Part shown: positions 8,892 through 17,746 of the stretch, one piece after another
Layout of the letters: the number at the start of each line of letters is the position of its first letter
How positions within the stretch are numbered: position 1 is the first letter of the stretch
Origin: HKCCE3408 sp039191215
Lineage (GTDB): Bacteria > Pseudomonadota > Alphaproteobacteria > Rhodobacterales > Rhodobacteraceae
Assembly: GCA_039191215.1 (NCBI GenBank)
Contig: JBCCXT010000001.1
Span: 1 to 64,000, forward strand
DNA length: 64,000 nt
Direction: 5' to 3'
The notes under the pieces: generated by a model
What the model was told of the DNA's origin: nothing
What the model saw: the letters and a program-made list of their open reading frames with translations, nothing else
The model's database searches: none
Program-made: the position numbers and the translations under genes

Positions 8892-9584
8892 ATGAGTAAA
8901 GTCGCCTGTCTCTTTCCCATCGCAATTCGCGAGTTGAGCCCGCAAGTCTTGGGCGCCTTCACCCGCGAATACGGCCATGAGACATCCGTTGAGTTTGTTC
9001 TGAACCCCGAAGTTCCAGATGCGATCAAGCGCGATCCGTCCTATGATATCGCAATCACAAACCCCGAATACGGCGCCCTGCTGGTCGAAGATGGCCTTGT
9101 TGCGCCACAAGACCACCGCGCGTTTCTGCGCGCGCCATTGGCCTTTGCCTGTCTCGGCCAGAATTCGGCGGACATCCCGGATGATGCTGATGCGGCCAGG
9201 GAATTTCTGCAAACCGCGACCGGGACCTTGGGTTATACAGGCGCCGGCACAAGCGGTGCGCGCCTCGCGGCGCTCTTGACCAAATTGGGCCTGGCGGAGC
9301 GATGGGCCGGTCGGCTTGTGGCGCTGCCGGGTGGTGGTCCCGCATCTGCACTGCGCGCGGGCGATGTCGACTTTGCCGCCCTGCCCCTGACCAATTTCGC
9401 GCTTGAGACAGATTTCGCGGTCCAGGCGATTTGCCCGGATCATCTGGACGTGCATATCGATCTGTCGCTTGTGATCACGCGAACTGCCGGCGATGCGGCC
9501 CGTGACCTCGCGGCCTTTCTGACCGATCCGGCGCAAGATGCCCAAATGGCGCGGGCCGGCGGGCTGCGCTACGTCCTGGAATAG
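8892..9584 (+). CDS. Periplasmic-binding-protein-like protein without signal peptide (ModA-like)
   Basis: This 230-residue protein resembles type-2 solute-binding proteins of the molybdate/sulfate class. Examples are YDIAITNPEYGALLVEDGLV, the hinge and ligand region GYTGAGTSGARLAALLTKLGL, and AALPLTNFALE. It begins directly with the mature-like fold (MSKVACLFPIAIRELSPQVL) and has no hydrophobic signal segment. It therefore probably stays in the cytoplasm as a sensor or enzyme rather than a transporter component. No ABC permease or ATPase is adjacent. Its 3' end overlaps soxG by 16 bp in convergent orientation. The function is not established. Confidence 0.6.
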   Translation: MSKVACLFPIAIRELSPQVLGAFTREYGHETSVEFVLNPEVPDAIKRDPSYDIAITNPEYGALLVEDGLVAPQDHRAFLRAPLAFACLGQNSADIPDDADAAREFLQTATGTLGYTGAGTSGARLAALLTKLGLAERWAGRLVALPGGGPASALRAGDVDFAALPLTNFALETDFAVQAICPDHLDVHIDLSLVITRTAGDAARDLAAFLTDPAQDAQMARAGGLRYVLE

Positions 9585-10099
9585 AAGCCCAAAGGGCCGT
9601 CCTGCGCGGCCTGGCGCAACAGGTCTTCGACATAAACGGCAACCGAGTTGAACGCGACAAGCTGGATCAGCTCTGGCCCCGCCATCCAAAAAGCCGCCGC
9701 CACTTGGGCCAACCGCGTGCGCCGGATCTGGCCTTCGCCGAACGCATCCTGGGACAGATCGACCGGGGCGAGCTTGGCCAAGACGTCCCGGCAGGCCGGG
9801 CCATCAATTGCAAATCCAGCGCGGGCATCTGAGACGTCAAGTGCCAGGTGATGGGTCGTGCCCAGGGATGCGGTCAGTTCGGCGACCAACAAAGCGGCCG
9901 CGCCATGTGGGCAAAAAAGCATAAACTCATCCGGTGACATCCATGCCGCACCGCCGCCGAAGCCGCCCGTGATGCTGCGCTGACCCGGCAGGTCAAACCC
10001 CGTGACCGCGCGGACCGGGCCGGACAATGCTTCCGGCAAGCCGCGCAGCGAGACCATGCCCTGCGGCCCTGCCCGTGTGACGGCTGCCGCTTCAGACAT
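9569..10099 (-). CDS. soxG: Sarcosine oxidase, gamma subunit
   Basis: The ATG at 10099 (MSEAAAVTRAGPQGM) gives 176 residues, close to the family norm of 180-200. The in-frame extension upstream lies wholly inside soxA and is rejected. Motifs such as DLPGQRSITGGFGGGAAWMSPDEFMLFCP and HHLALDVSDARAGFAIDGPACRDVLAKLAPVDL are characteristic of the SoxG/GcvT-like fold. In the heterotetrameric enzyme, SoxG completes the complex that oxidatively demethylates sarcosine to glycine, transferring the one-carbon unit to tetrahydrofolate. It overlaps the soxA stop by 8 bp and is the last gene of the unit. Confidence 0.9.
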   Translation of the reverse strand: MSEAAAVTRAGPQGMVSLRGLPEALSGPVRAVTGFDLPGQRSITGGFGGGAAWMSPDEFMLFCPHGAAALLVAELTASLGTTHHLALDVSDARAGFAIDGPACRDVLAKLAPVDLSQDAFGEGQIRRTRLAQVAAAFWMAGPELIQLVAFNSVAVYVEDLLRQAAQDGPLGFYSRT

Positions 10100-13000
10100 T
10101 CTGTTTCTCCCCTTCGGGGTCATAGAAGACCGGGCTGACGACCTTTGCCAGAACATGGGATCCGTCGACGCGGTTGAACGGCACGGTTTCCCCCATTCTA
10201 TTGGGGCCGTGGCGCAGCAGCCCCATGGCAATGCCGCGCCCGATCGTGGGTGAATGATAGGTCGAGGTCACGCGCCCTTGCACCAGACCCTGACCATTGG
10301 CATTCACGCCATCTTCGACAGCATAAGATCCGTCCGGCAAAACCGATCCGTCCACCGTTTCAAGCCCGACAAGCTGCCAACGGTTGGGGTCCGACATATG
10401 GCTGCGGCTCTGCGCGCGTTTGCCCAGAAAATCCTCTTTTTTCTTCGAAATGGCCCAGTGCAGGCCAAGATCTTGTGGGATCACTGTGCCATCGGTTTCA
10501 TCGCCGATCATGATGAAGCCCTTTTCAGCGCGCATCACATGCAGCGCTTCGGTGCCGTAAGGCGTGATACCAAATTCCGCACCGGCCCGCGCAACGGCAT
10601 CCCAAAAGCCCAAGCCTTGGGCCGCGGGCACCGCCACTTCGTAAGACAGCTCACCCGAGAAGCTGATCCGAAACACGCGGGCGTCGAACCCGCCGAGTTT
10701 GCCCTCTGCGTATCGCATGAAGGGCAGCGCATCAGCCGAGAGGTCCATGCCGCCAAGCTTTTCCAAAACCGCACGCGCCTTTGGCCCAACCACAGCGATC
10801 TGCGCGAAAGCTTCGGTCACATTGGCGGTGTAGACCTGCCAATCCCACCATTCGGTCTGCAGCCATTCTTCCATATGCGCGTGGATGCGGTCCGCCCCGC
10901 CTGTCGTGGTATGGGCCAGATACGTGCCGTCGGCCAATTTCACCACCACGCCGTCATCGATCAAAAAGCCGTTCTCAGAACACATTAGACCATAACGGCA
11001 GCGCCCCACGCCCAAGCTCGACATCATGTTGGTGTACATCATATCCATGAAACGGCCTGCATCAGGCCCTTTCACAATGATTTTGCCAAGCGTTGAAGCA
11101 TCGAGCATGCCGACACTGGTCCGCGTGGTCGTAATCTCTCGGGCCACGGCCTCTTCAATGCTTTCGCCCGCCCGCGGGAAGCAATAGGGCCTGCGCCAGT
11201 GACCAACCGGCTCCCAATGTGCACCGGCCTCTTGATGCCGGGTATGGATGGGCGTGCGGCGCAGGGGCTGGAATGTATCGCTACGCGCCTCACCTGCGAT
11301 GGTGCCCATTGTGACCGGCGCATATGGTGGGCGGAACGTGGTTGTACCGGTTTGCGGAATCGGCTGATCAAGCGCATCAGAAAGCACAGCCAAACCATTG
11401 ATATTGCTAAGTTTACCCTGGTCCGTTGCCATGCCAAGCGTCGTATAGCGTTTGGTATGTTCAACGCTTTCGAACCCTTCACGCGCGGCCAATTGCACAT
11501 CAGCCACTTTCACGTCGTTCTGAAAGTCGAGAAACATCTTTGCGCGTTTCGCATCGCTCGCGTGTTCCGGCATGACCCAGATGGGCTCGATTGGCAGTGT
11601 CGCCGCTTCATCCGTTTGCGCGGCATCACCGGGGGATCCGGTGGCGCCCATCTCGGCAGCAGCGCGGGCACCGGCAGCATGCGCATCGCGCAGCACGGCG
11701 CGCGCGTCCAAATGTCCGTTTGCCGTGCCAGCGACAATCGCATTGACTTCTCCATCTGCGCCGATGGGCGCGCGGCTGGCATCGGGCCGGAAAAATGCCT
11801 CTGCCTCATCCCAGATGAGCTTGCCGCCGGTATGGGACCACAGATTCACAACCGGTGACCAACCGCCCGACATGGCAATCACGTCGCAATGGATCTCCTC
11901 GGTCACAGCACCTGTGCCTTTGGCGTCACAAATGCGCGCCGAGATGACCGAGGATAGGCCGCGTACCGCCGCCACACCAGCGCCGGTTAACACCCGTAGG
12001 CCAAGCGCCTTTGATGCATCCATCAATTCACCGCCGCCCTGGCTGCGCGTATCGAGGATTGCGGGCACTTTCTGGCCCGCCTTGTGGAGCGCGATTGCGG
12101 TGCGATACGCGTCGTCATTGTTTGTCACAATGACTGTGCTTGCGCCGGGCGACACGCCATAATCAATGACATAATCCCGCACCGCACTGGCCAGCATGAC
12201 GCCGGGTTTGTCATTGCCGGCAAAGCTAAGCGGGCGTTCGATCGCGCCCGTGGCCACAACCAACCGACCCGTGCGGCACCGCCAAAGCCTCTGGCGTGCC
12301 TGGCCCGCCTCGGGGCTGTGATCGGCGCGGCGTTCTACGGCAAGCACATAGCCGTGGTCATAGACGCCCGCCACCATGGTGCGCAGGCGCAGGGTGACAT
12401 TAGGCAGGGCCGAAAGCTCGGCCAGGGCAGCATCGACCCAGACCCCCGCCGCCTGGCCATCGATCACGGCGTCGTCGACCGGCGCGCGACCGCCCCAATG
12501 GGCGCTTGCCTCCAGCAGCATAACCCTCGCACCGGCCCGACCCGCTGCGAGGGCCGCTTGCAGCCCGGCAATGCCACCACCTGCGATCAACACATCGCAA
12601 AATGCGTATGCGTGGCTGTAGCTATCGGCATCACGCGTTTCCGCATCCGGTGCACGGCCCAACCCGGCGGCATGGCGAATGACCGGTTCAAACACATGCT
12701 TCCAGAACGGCCGCGGATGCATGAACGTTTTGTAATAGAAACCCGCGGGAAAAAATCGCGACAGGGCCGCGTTGATGGCACCGACATCGAAGGCCAAACT
12801 GGGCCAATGGTTCTGGCTGGTAATCTCCGCGCGGTCGAAAAGCTCCGTTGTGGTCGCGCGCTGGTTGGGCTCAAACCGCGCGCCTTTGCCCAGACCCACC
12901 AGCGCGTTGGGCTCCTCCGCGCCGCTGGCAACGATCCCGCGCGGGCGGTGGTACTTAAACGACCGGCCGACAAGGATCTGGTCATTTGCCAGCAAGGCCG

Positions 13001-13109
13001 AGGCTAAGGTATCGCCTTCAAAACCGCGCATCCACTGGCCGTTAAAGCGGAATTTCAGGACGCGGGTGCGGTCGATCCGGCGGCCGCCCTGCGCAAGACG
13101 CGCGCTCAT
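10092..13109 (-). CDS. soxA: Sarcosine oxidase, alpha subunit
   Basis: I take the ATG at 13109 (MSARLAQGG). GGAGG lies six bases upstream, and its ATGA overlaps the soxD stop. The product is 1005 residues, full length for the family. An N-terminal Fer2-like region (LKFRFNGQWMRGFEGDTLASALL, then VGRSFKYHRPRG) is followed by a dinucleotide-binding domain (DVLIAGGGIAGLQAALAAGRAGARV). The C-terminal half is GcvT/aminomethyltransferase-like (RTSVGMLDASTLGKIIVKGPDAG; PYGTEALHVMRAEKGF) and binds tetrahydrofolate. It carries NAD and, with SoxB, oxidises sarcosine; formaldehyde is captured as methylene-THF in this subunit. Cytoplasmic. Confidence 0.96.
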   Translation of the reverse strand: MSARLAQGGRRIDRTRVLKFRFNGQWMRGFEGDTLASALLANDQILVGRSFKYHRPRGIVASGAEEPNALVGLGKGARFEPNQRATTTELFDRAEITSQNHWPSLAFDVGAINAALSRFFPAGFYYKTFMHPRPFWKHVFEPVIRHAAGLGRAPDAETRDADSYSHAYAFCDVLIAGGGIAGLQAALAAGRAGARVMLLEASAHWGGRAPVDDAVIDGQAAGVWVDAALAELSALPNVTLRLRTMVAGVYDHGYVLAVERRADHSPEAGQARQRLWRCRTGRLVVATGAIERPLSFAGNDKPGVMLASAVRDYVIDYGVSPGASTVIVTNNDDAYRTAIALHKAGQKVPAILDTRSQGGGELMDASKALGLRVLTGAGVAAVRGLSSVISARICDAKGTGAVTEEIHCDVIAMSGGWSPVVNLWSHTGGKLIWDEAEAFFRPDASRAPIGADGEVNAIVAGTANGHLDARAVLRDAHAAGARAAAEMGATGSPGDAAQTDEAATLPIEPIWVMPEHASDAKRAKMFLDFQNDVKVADVQLAAREGFESVEHTKRYTTLGMATDQGKLSNINGLAVLSDALDQPIPQTGTTTFRPPYAPVTMGTIAGEARSDTFQPLRRTPIHTRHQEAGAHWEPVGHWRRPYCFPRAGESIEEAVAREITTTRTSVGMLDASTLGKIIVKGPDAGRFMDMMYTNMMSSLGVGRCRYGLMCSENGFLIDDGVVVKLADGTYLAHTTTGGADRIHAHMEEWLQTEWWDWQVYTANVTEAFAQIAVVGPKARAVLEKLGGMDLSADALPFMRYAEGKLGGFDARVFRISFSGELSYEVAVPAAQGLGFWDAVARAGAEFGITPYGTEALHVMRAEKGFIMIGDETDGTVIPQDLGLHWAISKKKEDFLGKRAQSRSHMSDPNRWQLVGLETVDGSVLPDGSYAVEDGVNANGQGLVQGRVTSTYHSPTIGRGIAMGLLRHGPNRMGETVPFNRVDGSHVLAKVVSPVFYDPEGEKQNV

Positions 13110-13426
13110 TTCGACCTCCAATTCGGCCGCTTGGCGTCGATCTTCGCGATGATATCTTCCGGCGGTTCAAGGGATTGCGCCGAATAGGTGCCGAAGACCT
13201 CCAACGTGACCGTGCAGCGGGCGGCATGAAACCACTTGCCGCAGCCGATGCTGTGACGCCAGCGCTCAAAATGTACGCCTTTGGGGTTCCGGCGCATGAA
13301 GAGATAGCCCTCAAAATCAGCATCATCCGAGCCTGGGCCGTAGCGCTTTAGATGTGCCTCGCCGCCCGGGCTCAGTTCGGTCTCTTCGGCCGCAACACCG
13401 CAATAGGGACAGGTCAGGATCAGCAT
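13106..13426 (-). CDS. soxD: Sarcosine oxidase, delta subunit
   Basis: This 106-residue protein carries the zinc-site residues expected for SoxD: C6 and C9 in the CPYC motif, and H58 and C62 in RHSIGC. Other family patterns are FEGYLFMRRNPKGVHFERW, GKWFHAARCTVTLEV and a YSAQ motif. SoxD is a small zinc-binding structural subunit of the heterotetrameric sarcosine oxidase. The stop overlaps the soxA start by 4 bp (ATGA), showing tight coupling with soxA. It is normally directly downstream of soxB; here two extra genes and a 274-bp gap separate them. Confidence 0.95.
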   Translation of the reverse strand: MLILTCPYCGVAAEETELSPGGEAHLKRYGPGSDDADFEGYLFMRRNPKGVHFERWRHSIGCGKWFHAARCTVTLEVFGTYSAQSLEPPEDIIAKIDAKRPNWRSK

Positions 13427-13445
13427 GGCGGCAGTACTTTCGACA

Positions 13446-13928
13446 TCATGGGGCCGCTCTTAAGCAAGCAGTCATCAGATCAAGCACAGCCGCTTGGTCG
13501 CGGAGTTCTAGCCTGCGCGGTGTGGCGCCGTCGAACACCAGGTCATCGGCCTGGCTGAAGGCCGCCCAAAATTGCAACGCATCGGGGAAAACGACATTTG
13601 GCACGCCATCCCCAATCGCTTGGAGGGATGTCGACAACACCGAGCGGTCCTGCACTTCAAGGCGGAGTGTTGTGTCTCCCGGCTCGGCCGAAAGCGTCAG
13701 CCGTTCGGGCGTGGCGCGGGCCTGTGCGATTGACAGGCCCGCATCTATTTGTGTGGCGATACAGGCACCTGTTTCCGCTTGGAAGGCGACCGTGAAGCCG
13801 CCAGCCCCGCCGATCACATCACCGCCGGGGCCCGCACAGGCCGAAAGCGCGCAAAACGCCGCGATTGAGAGGTTAGTTGTTGGTCGCCGTCTCAGCCAAA
13901 TCCGCAGGGACCGGGCCGCTATCGCCAA
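13446..13928 (-). CDS. Small putative lipoprotein inside the sox region (start uncertain)
   Basis: The coding frame is convincing at its C-terminus. A lipobox (CALSACAG) is followed by about 130 residues including AETGACIATQIDAGLSIAQARATPE and GDGVPNVVFPDALQFWAAFSQADDLVF. No ATG or GTG precedes the signal peptide in frame near the expected start. The nearest usual codon is a TTG at 13928 (160 residues, basic ARSLRIWLRRR n-region) without a Shine-Dalgarno. A rare ATT or CTG start closer to the lipobox is also possible. It overlaps the small gene at 13873-14061, so translational coupling may help. It lies between soxB and soxD. Function unknown; outer-membrane or periplasmic anchoring is inferred. 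Confidence 0.5.
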   Translation of the reverse strand: MAIAARSLRIWLRRRPTTNLSIAAFCALSACAGPGGDVIGGAGGFTVAFQAETGACIATQIDAGLSIAQARATPERLTLSAEPGDTTLRLEVQDRSVLSTSLQAIGDGVPNVVFPDALQFWAAFSQADDLVFDGATPRRLELRDQAAVLDLMTACLRAAP

Positions 13929-14061
13929 AAGCGGCGAAGACAAAAAGCGCGAGCACCATGATGCCCACGACGATGATGGCAACGCCGCCACCTTGACCGT
14001 TTTGGTCAATCTGGCCGAAGCGCTTGGTTTCGTAGCTTTCTGGATCGAATGGGTCTGACAT
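13873..14061 (-). CDS. Small single-pass membrane protein
   Basis: This 62-residue protein has an N-terminal polar part (MSDPFDPESYETKRFGQ), a glycine stretch (GQGGG), one clear TM helix (VAIIVVGIMVLALFVFAAF, about residues 27-45) and a short acidic tail. A good ribosome-binding site, GGAGG six bases before the ATG, supports it as a real gene despite its size. It overlaps the 5' part of the lipoprotein gene and sits in the soxB-soxD gap. I do not recognise a family. The tail after the helix would be periplasmic if the N-terminus is cytoplasmic. Confidence 0.6.
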   Translation of the reverse strand: MSDPFDPESYETKRFGQIDQNGQGGGVAIIVVGIMVLALFVFAAFGDSGPVPADLAETATNN

Positions 14062-14335
14062 TGGAATCCTCCGCTGAGGACCCCGATCATAATGAGAAGA
14101 TTAACGTCCCACGCGCGGAAAGTGTTAACAGAGTGATCTGAGCAATGTCCGGCTGAATTGCAGGCGATTGAACGCCGATTGCCCCCAAAGCGGAGGTTTT
14201 CCTCCACTTGAATTTGCGATCTATCGCTGATTTTGAGTCGTTTGGCGCCCAATAATCCGCTCAATCGCCGACAAATCGGCGCAGCGGTTGGGACGGATTT
14301 CGTGACAGCACCGGCCAATATCGAAGCAAAACCCG

Positions 14336-15583
14336 TCAATGCGCCACGCCCGCAGCGACAGATTCGTCGATGAACCGGCCCTCGCGGAACCGGTCGAGGC
14401 CAAATTCCGCAGCCAGCGGGCCAGGCATGTCATTGGCCACAAGGCCCGCCATCGCCCAGCCTGATCCTGGGATGGCCTTGAACCCGCCCGTGCCCCAGCC
14501 GCAATTGATGAAGCAGCCCGATAATGGCGTTTTTGAGATGATCGGGGAACGGTCGCCGGTCATGTCCACAATCCCACCCCACCAGCGCAGCATCTTAAGC
14601 CGGCTGAGCATCGGGAAGGTCTCGATCAATGCGCGCACGGTTTCCTCGACATGGTGGAACGAGCCGCGCTGCGTGTAATTGTTATAGCCATCCGCGCCGC
14701 CACCAATGACCATCTCGCCTTTATCCGACTGGCTCATATAGCCATGCACCGTATTGGCCATCACAACCACATCCATGACAGGCTTGATCGGTTCGCTGAC
14801 AAGCGCCTGCAGCGCCACGGATTCAACCGGCAACCGGAAACCGGCCATATCGGCCAGAACGCCGGAATGACCCGCCACCACGATGGCAAGCTTTTTTGTG
14901 CCGATGGCGCCGCGCGTCGTCTCCACCCCGGTGACCTGGCCGCGATCGGATCGGATCGCCGTGACCTCGCACCCTTGGATGATGTCCATCCCCATATCCG
15001 AACAAGCCCGCGCATATCCCCAAGCAACCGCGTCATGGCGGGCGGTGCCGCCACGCGGTTGCCAAAGCGCGCCCAAGACTGGATAGCGCGGTCCGTCCAG
15101 CGCGATAATAGGGCAAAGTTCCTTCACACGGGCGGGTGAGATGAATTCCGTCGCAACACCTTGCAGCGCGTTGGCGTGCGCTGTGCGCTGATAGCCGCGG
15201 ATCTCATGCTCGGTCTGGGCCAGCATCATCACGCCGCGCGGGCTGAACATGATGTTGTAATTCAACTCCTGGCTCAGCGTCTCATACAGGCTGCGGGCCT
15301 TTTCATAGATCGCCGCGGACGGGTCTTGCAGATAGTTTGAGCGGATGATTGTTGTATTCCGCCCGGTATTGCCGCCACCCAACCAGCCCTTTTCCAAAAT
15401 CGCCACATTGCGGATGCCGTGGTTTTTGCCGAGGTAATAAGCCGTCGCCAACCCATGGCCGCCAGCGCCCACGACAATCACGTCGTAGTCGGATTTAGGC
15501 TCTGCTCGTGCCCAGGCGCGCTCCCACCCGCTATGGTTGCGGAGAGCTTCGCGTGCAATGGCAAAGGCGGAGTAGCGGCGCAT
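14336..15583 (-). CDS. soxB: Sarcosine oxidase, beta subunit
   Basis: The ATG at 15583 (MRRYSAFAIAREALRNHSGWERAW) is preceded by GGGAG and gives 415 residues, the usual SoxB length. The longer frame upstream runs into the divergent ccmI leader and is rejected. The FAD-binding motif VIVVGAGGHGLATAYYL is followed by GWLGGGNTGRNTTIIRSNYL. GGTARHDAVAWGYA contains H183, at about the place where the covalent FMN is attached in this subunit (inference from family knowledge). The C-terminal GWGTGGFKAIPGSGWAMA motif is typical. SoxB holds the sarcosine oxidation site. A 274-bp gap without a recognised gene (14062-14335) separates it from the downstream small genes. Confidence 0.95.
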   Translation of the reverse strand: MRRYSAFAIAREALRNHSGWERAWARAEPKSDYDVIVVGAGGHGLATAYYLGKNHGIRNVAILEKGWLGGGNTGRNTTIIRSNYLQDPSAAIYEKARSLYETLSQELNYNIMFSPRGVMMLAQTEHEIRGYQRTAHANALQGVATEFISPARVKELCPIIALDGPRYPVLGALWQPRGGTARHDAVAWGYARACSDMGMDIIQGCEVTAIRSDRGQVTGVETTRGAIGTKKLAIVVAGHSGVLADMAGFRLPVESVALQALVSEPIKPVMDVVVMANTVHGYMSQSDKGEMVIGGGADGYNNYTQRGSFHHVEETVRALIETFPMLSRLKMLRWWGGIVDMTGDRSPIISKTPLSGCFINCGWGTGGFKAIPGSGWAMAGLVANDMPGPLAAEFGLDRFREGRFIDESVAAGVAH

Positions 15584-15755
15584 GGCTCCCTCGCATGGTC
15601 GAATGCTGCAACACGGTATGCGCCAGAGCTGCGTCCAAGCGGCGTTCCGGCGCGGCATAACAAGGCCGATTTGCGACGCCGACGCAAGATGCCGCAGGTC
15701 TTTTCGTGCCGCGATTTTGGGCATAAATGCAAGACGCACGGCGGAAGGGTGCAGA

Positions 15756-16973
15756 ATGGCGTTTTGGATCGTGGCAGGTGCATTGTCGATCGCTGTGGGT
15801 CTTGCGGTCTGGCGGGCGGTTCTGCGCGTCAAAGGCGGTGTGGCCGGAGACAAGCCCGGTGCGGCTTACGATCTAGACATCTACCGCGACCAGTTGCACG
15901 AATTAGACCGCGACAAAGCTCGCGGCATCATCGGTGACGCCGAAGCCGAGCGGGCGCGGGTCGAAATCTCCCGCCGAATACTCGATGCAGACCGTGCCCT
16001 GTCGGCTGAGCATGCCACGAAGCCGGGTGCCACTTTGCCCATAGCGCTGGCTTTGTCGGCAGTCATCGGCGGCGCGGTCATCCTTTATGGCTTCATCGGT
16101 TCGCCAAATCGCCCCGATCTTCCGCTGGCCGAACGCATTGCCGCGATTGAGGCGGCGCGCGCAGACCGTCCCAACCAGAACGAAGCCGAAGCCGCTGCCC
16201 CGCCTCTCCCCACCGACGCGGTCGCGCCAGAACTGGCAGCCCTGCGCGCCGCCATGGCTGAACCGGGTGCCGCCTCAGACACCGAAGGATGGCTCGCCCT
16301 GGCGCAAGCCGAGGCGCGCGCGGGCAACTATCCCGCCGCACGGCGCGCGCAGGAACAGGCGGTCGCATTGATGGGCCCGCGTGCCAATGCCCAAATTTAT
16401 GTCGATCTGGCCCGCATGCGCATCCTCGCAGCCGGCGGGTATGTGTCACCTCAGGCGGAGACGTCGTTGCGACAGGCTTTGCAGATCAACCCAAATGCAG
16501 GTGATGCCCGTTTTCTGCTGGGCGCGATGTATCAGCGGCAAAACCGACCGGATCTCGCATTTCCGATATGGCGCGACCTGCTGGCCGATAGCGGGCCGGA
16601 TGATCCTTGGGTTGGCCCGATCCTTGACCAGATCCAGGAAGTTGCCTTTTTCGCGGGCCAACGGGTCGATTTGAATGCGCTGGCAGCGGCGCGCGCGTCC
16701 GGCCCAACTCAGTCGCAGATGGAAGCGGCCGCCACGATGAGCCCGCAAGAGCGGCGCGCCATGGTCGAAGAGATGGTGGATGGCCTGGCCAGCCGGTTGA
16801 ACGATGAAGGCGGGCCGGTCGAAGAATGGGCGCGTCTTATTGGCGCCTATGGCGTCTTGGCCCGGATCGATGCGGCGCACGCCGTTCTGGCCGAGGCCCG
16901 CGCAGCCTTTGCAGGTGACGCGGCCGCGCAGGCGCTATTGGACGCGGCGGCCGCCGCTTTACCAGCGCCATGA
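15756..16973 (+). CDS. ccmI: c-type cytochrome biogenesis protein CcmI
   Basis: The ATG at 15756 follows GGAAGGG and opens with the typical TM1 (FWIVAGALSIAVGLAVW), giving 405 residues. The CcmI1 part continues with YDLDIYRDQLHELDRDKARGII. It contains a leucine-zipper-like cytoplasmic segment and a second TM helix (LPIALALSAVIGGAVILYG, about residues 90-110). The remainder is a TPR-containing periplasmic domain (EGWLALAQAEARAGNYPAARRA; GDARFLLGAMYQRQNRPDLAFPIW). CcmI presents apocytochrome c to the CcmFH haem lyase. It is divergent from soxB and overlaps ruvX by 4 bp. Confidence 0.93.
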   Translation: MAFWIVAGALSIAVGLAVWRAVLRVKGGVAGDKPGAAYDLDIYRDQLHELDRDKARGIIGDAEAERARVEISRRILDADRALSAEHATKPGATLPIALALSAVIGGAVILYGFIGSPNRPDLPLAERIAAIEAARADRPNQNEAEAAAPPLPTDAVAPELAALRAAMAEPGAASDTEGWLALAQAEARAGNYPAARRAQEQAVALMGPRANAQIYVDLARMRILAAGGYVSPQAETSLRQALQINPNAGDARFLLGAMYQRQNRPDLAFPIWRDLLADSGPDDPWVGPILDQIQEVAFFAGQRVDLNALAAARASGPTQSQMEAAATMSPQERRAMVEEMVDGLASRLNDEGGPVEEWARLIGAYGVLARIDAAHAVLAEARAAFAGDAAAQALLDAAAAALPAP

Positions 16974-17452
16974 CCGATACCGAATTCGCCGCCGCCCTGC
17001 CGTCTGTGGGCGCACTCATCGGCTTGGATTTTGGCACCAAGACCATCGGCATTGCCGTCAGCGACCGGAGGCGAAGTGTGGCCACGCCGCTGCGCACGAT
17101 CAAACGGCGCAAATTCACTGCAGATGCAGCAGAGCTTGCGGGTATCGTCGCCGAGCGGGACATCGACGGGTTGGTCTTGGGCCTGCCGATCAACATGGAC
17201 GGGACCGAAGGTGCGCGTGCGCAATCGACGCGGGCGTTTCTGCGCAACCTCACCGCCCAGCCCGCCTTCGCTAGCCTGCCGGCGCTTCTGTGGGACGAGC
17301 GATTGTCGACAATTGCAGCCGAACGCGCGCTTTTAGAGGCGGATACGTCACGAAAACGTCGCGCCGAGGTGATCGATCACGTCGCTGCTGCGTATATCTT
17401 ACAGGGAGCGCTGGACCGGCTGCGCGTGATCGGAGGCACAACGGATGGATGA
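16970..17452 (+). CDS. ruvX: Putative Holliday junction resolvase RuvX/YqgF (pre-16S rRNA nuclease)
   Basis: At 160 residues it shows all family blocks. IGLDFGTKTIGIAVSD carries the first catalytic Asp. GLVLGLPINMDGTEGARAQSTRAF is the next block. LLWDERLSTIAAERAL and a RAEVIDHVAAAYILQGAL segment carry the later acidic residues. YqgF proteins process the 5' end of 16S rRNA and have an RNase H/RuvC-like fold; an additional Holliday junction role has been proposed. The start overlaps the ccmI stop (ATGA), and the 3' end overlaps the DUF1289 gene by 8 bp. Confidence 0.93.
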   Translation: MTDTEFAAALPSVGALIGLDFGTKTIGIAVSDRRRSVATPLRTIKRRKFTADAAELAGIVAERDIDGLVLGLPINMDGTEGARAQSTRAFLRNLTAQPAFASLPALLWDERLSTIAAERALLEADTSRKRRAEVIDHVAAAYILQGALDRLRVIGGTTDG

Positions 17453-17672
17453 CGTGTGGCGTCGCGATGAGGTGCAATCGCCCTGCATCAACGTGTGCGT
17501 TATTCATCCCGAAGCACGCATCTGTGCCGGATGCCACCGGACAATCGAGGAAATCACCGCCTGGTCGCGGTTGAGCGATGAGGCCAGGCGCGTCGTGCTC
17601 GAGCAATTGCCCAACCGCGCGGGCATGCTGAAGACCCGCCGCGGTGGACGGGCCGCGCGGCTCAAACGCTGA
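17445..17672 (+). CDS. DUF1289 domain protein
   Basis: This 75-residue protein has the DUF1289 pattern CINVCVIHPEARICAGCHRTIEEITAWSRLSD. Four cysteines (C-x3-C, then C-x2-C) probably bind a metal or Fe-S cluster (inference), and a helical segment ends in a basic tail. The family is widespread in Proteobacteria with unknown function. It overlaps ruvX by 8 bp and is followed without a gap by the membrane-protein frame, so the ccmI-ruvX-DUF1289 run looks like one transcript. Confidence 0.9.
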   Translation: MDDVWRRDEVQSPCINVCVIHPEARICAGCHRTIEEITAWSRLSDEARRVVLEQLPNRAGMLKTRRGGRAARLKR

Positions 17673-17746
17673 GGGAGCCGCCGACAGCCGAGATTATCCG
17701 CGCCGCCCTACGCGCTTGGGTACTGGCACTGATCATTGCGGGGGCG

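Noticed and set aside
10092..10231. Longer N-terminus for soxG starting at 10231
   Set aside because: The extra 44 residues lie entirely in soxA in another frame and do not resemble SoxG; MSEAAAV at 10099 is the proper start.
12084..13007. 307-codon open frame opposite soxA
   Set aside because: It is antisense to a strongly supported soxA segment, with no domain or start signal. GC-rich third positions create such frames.
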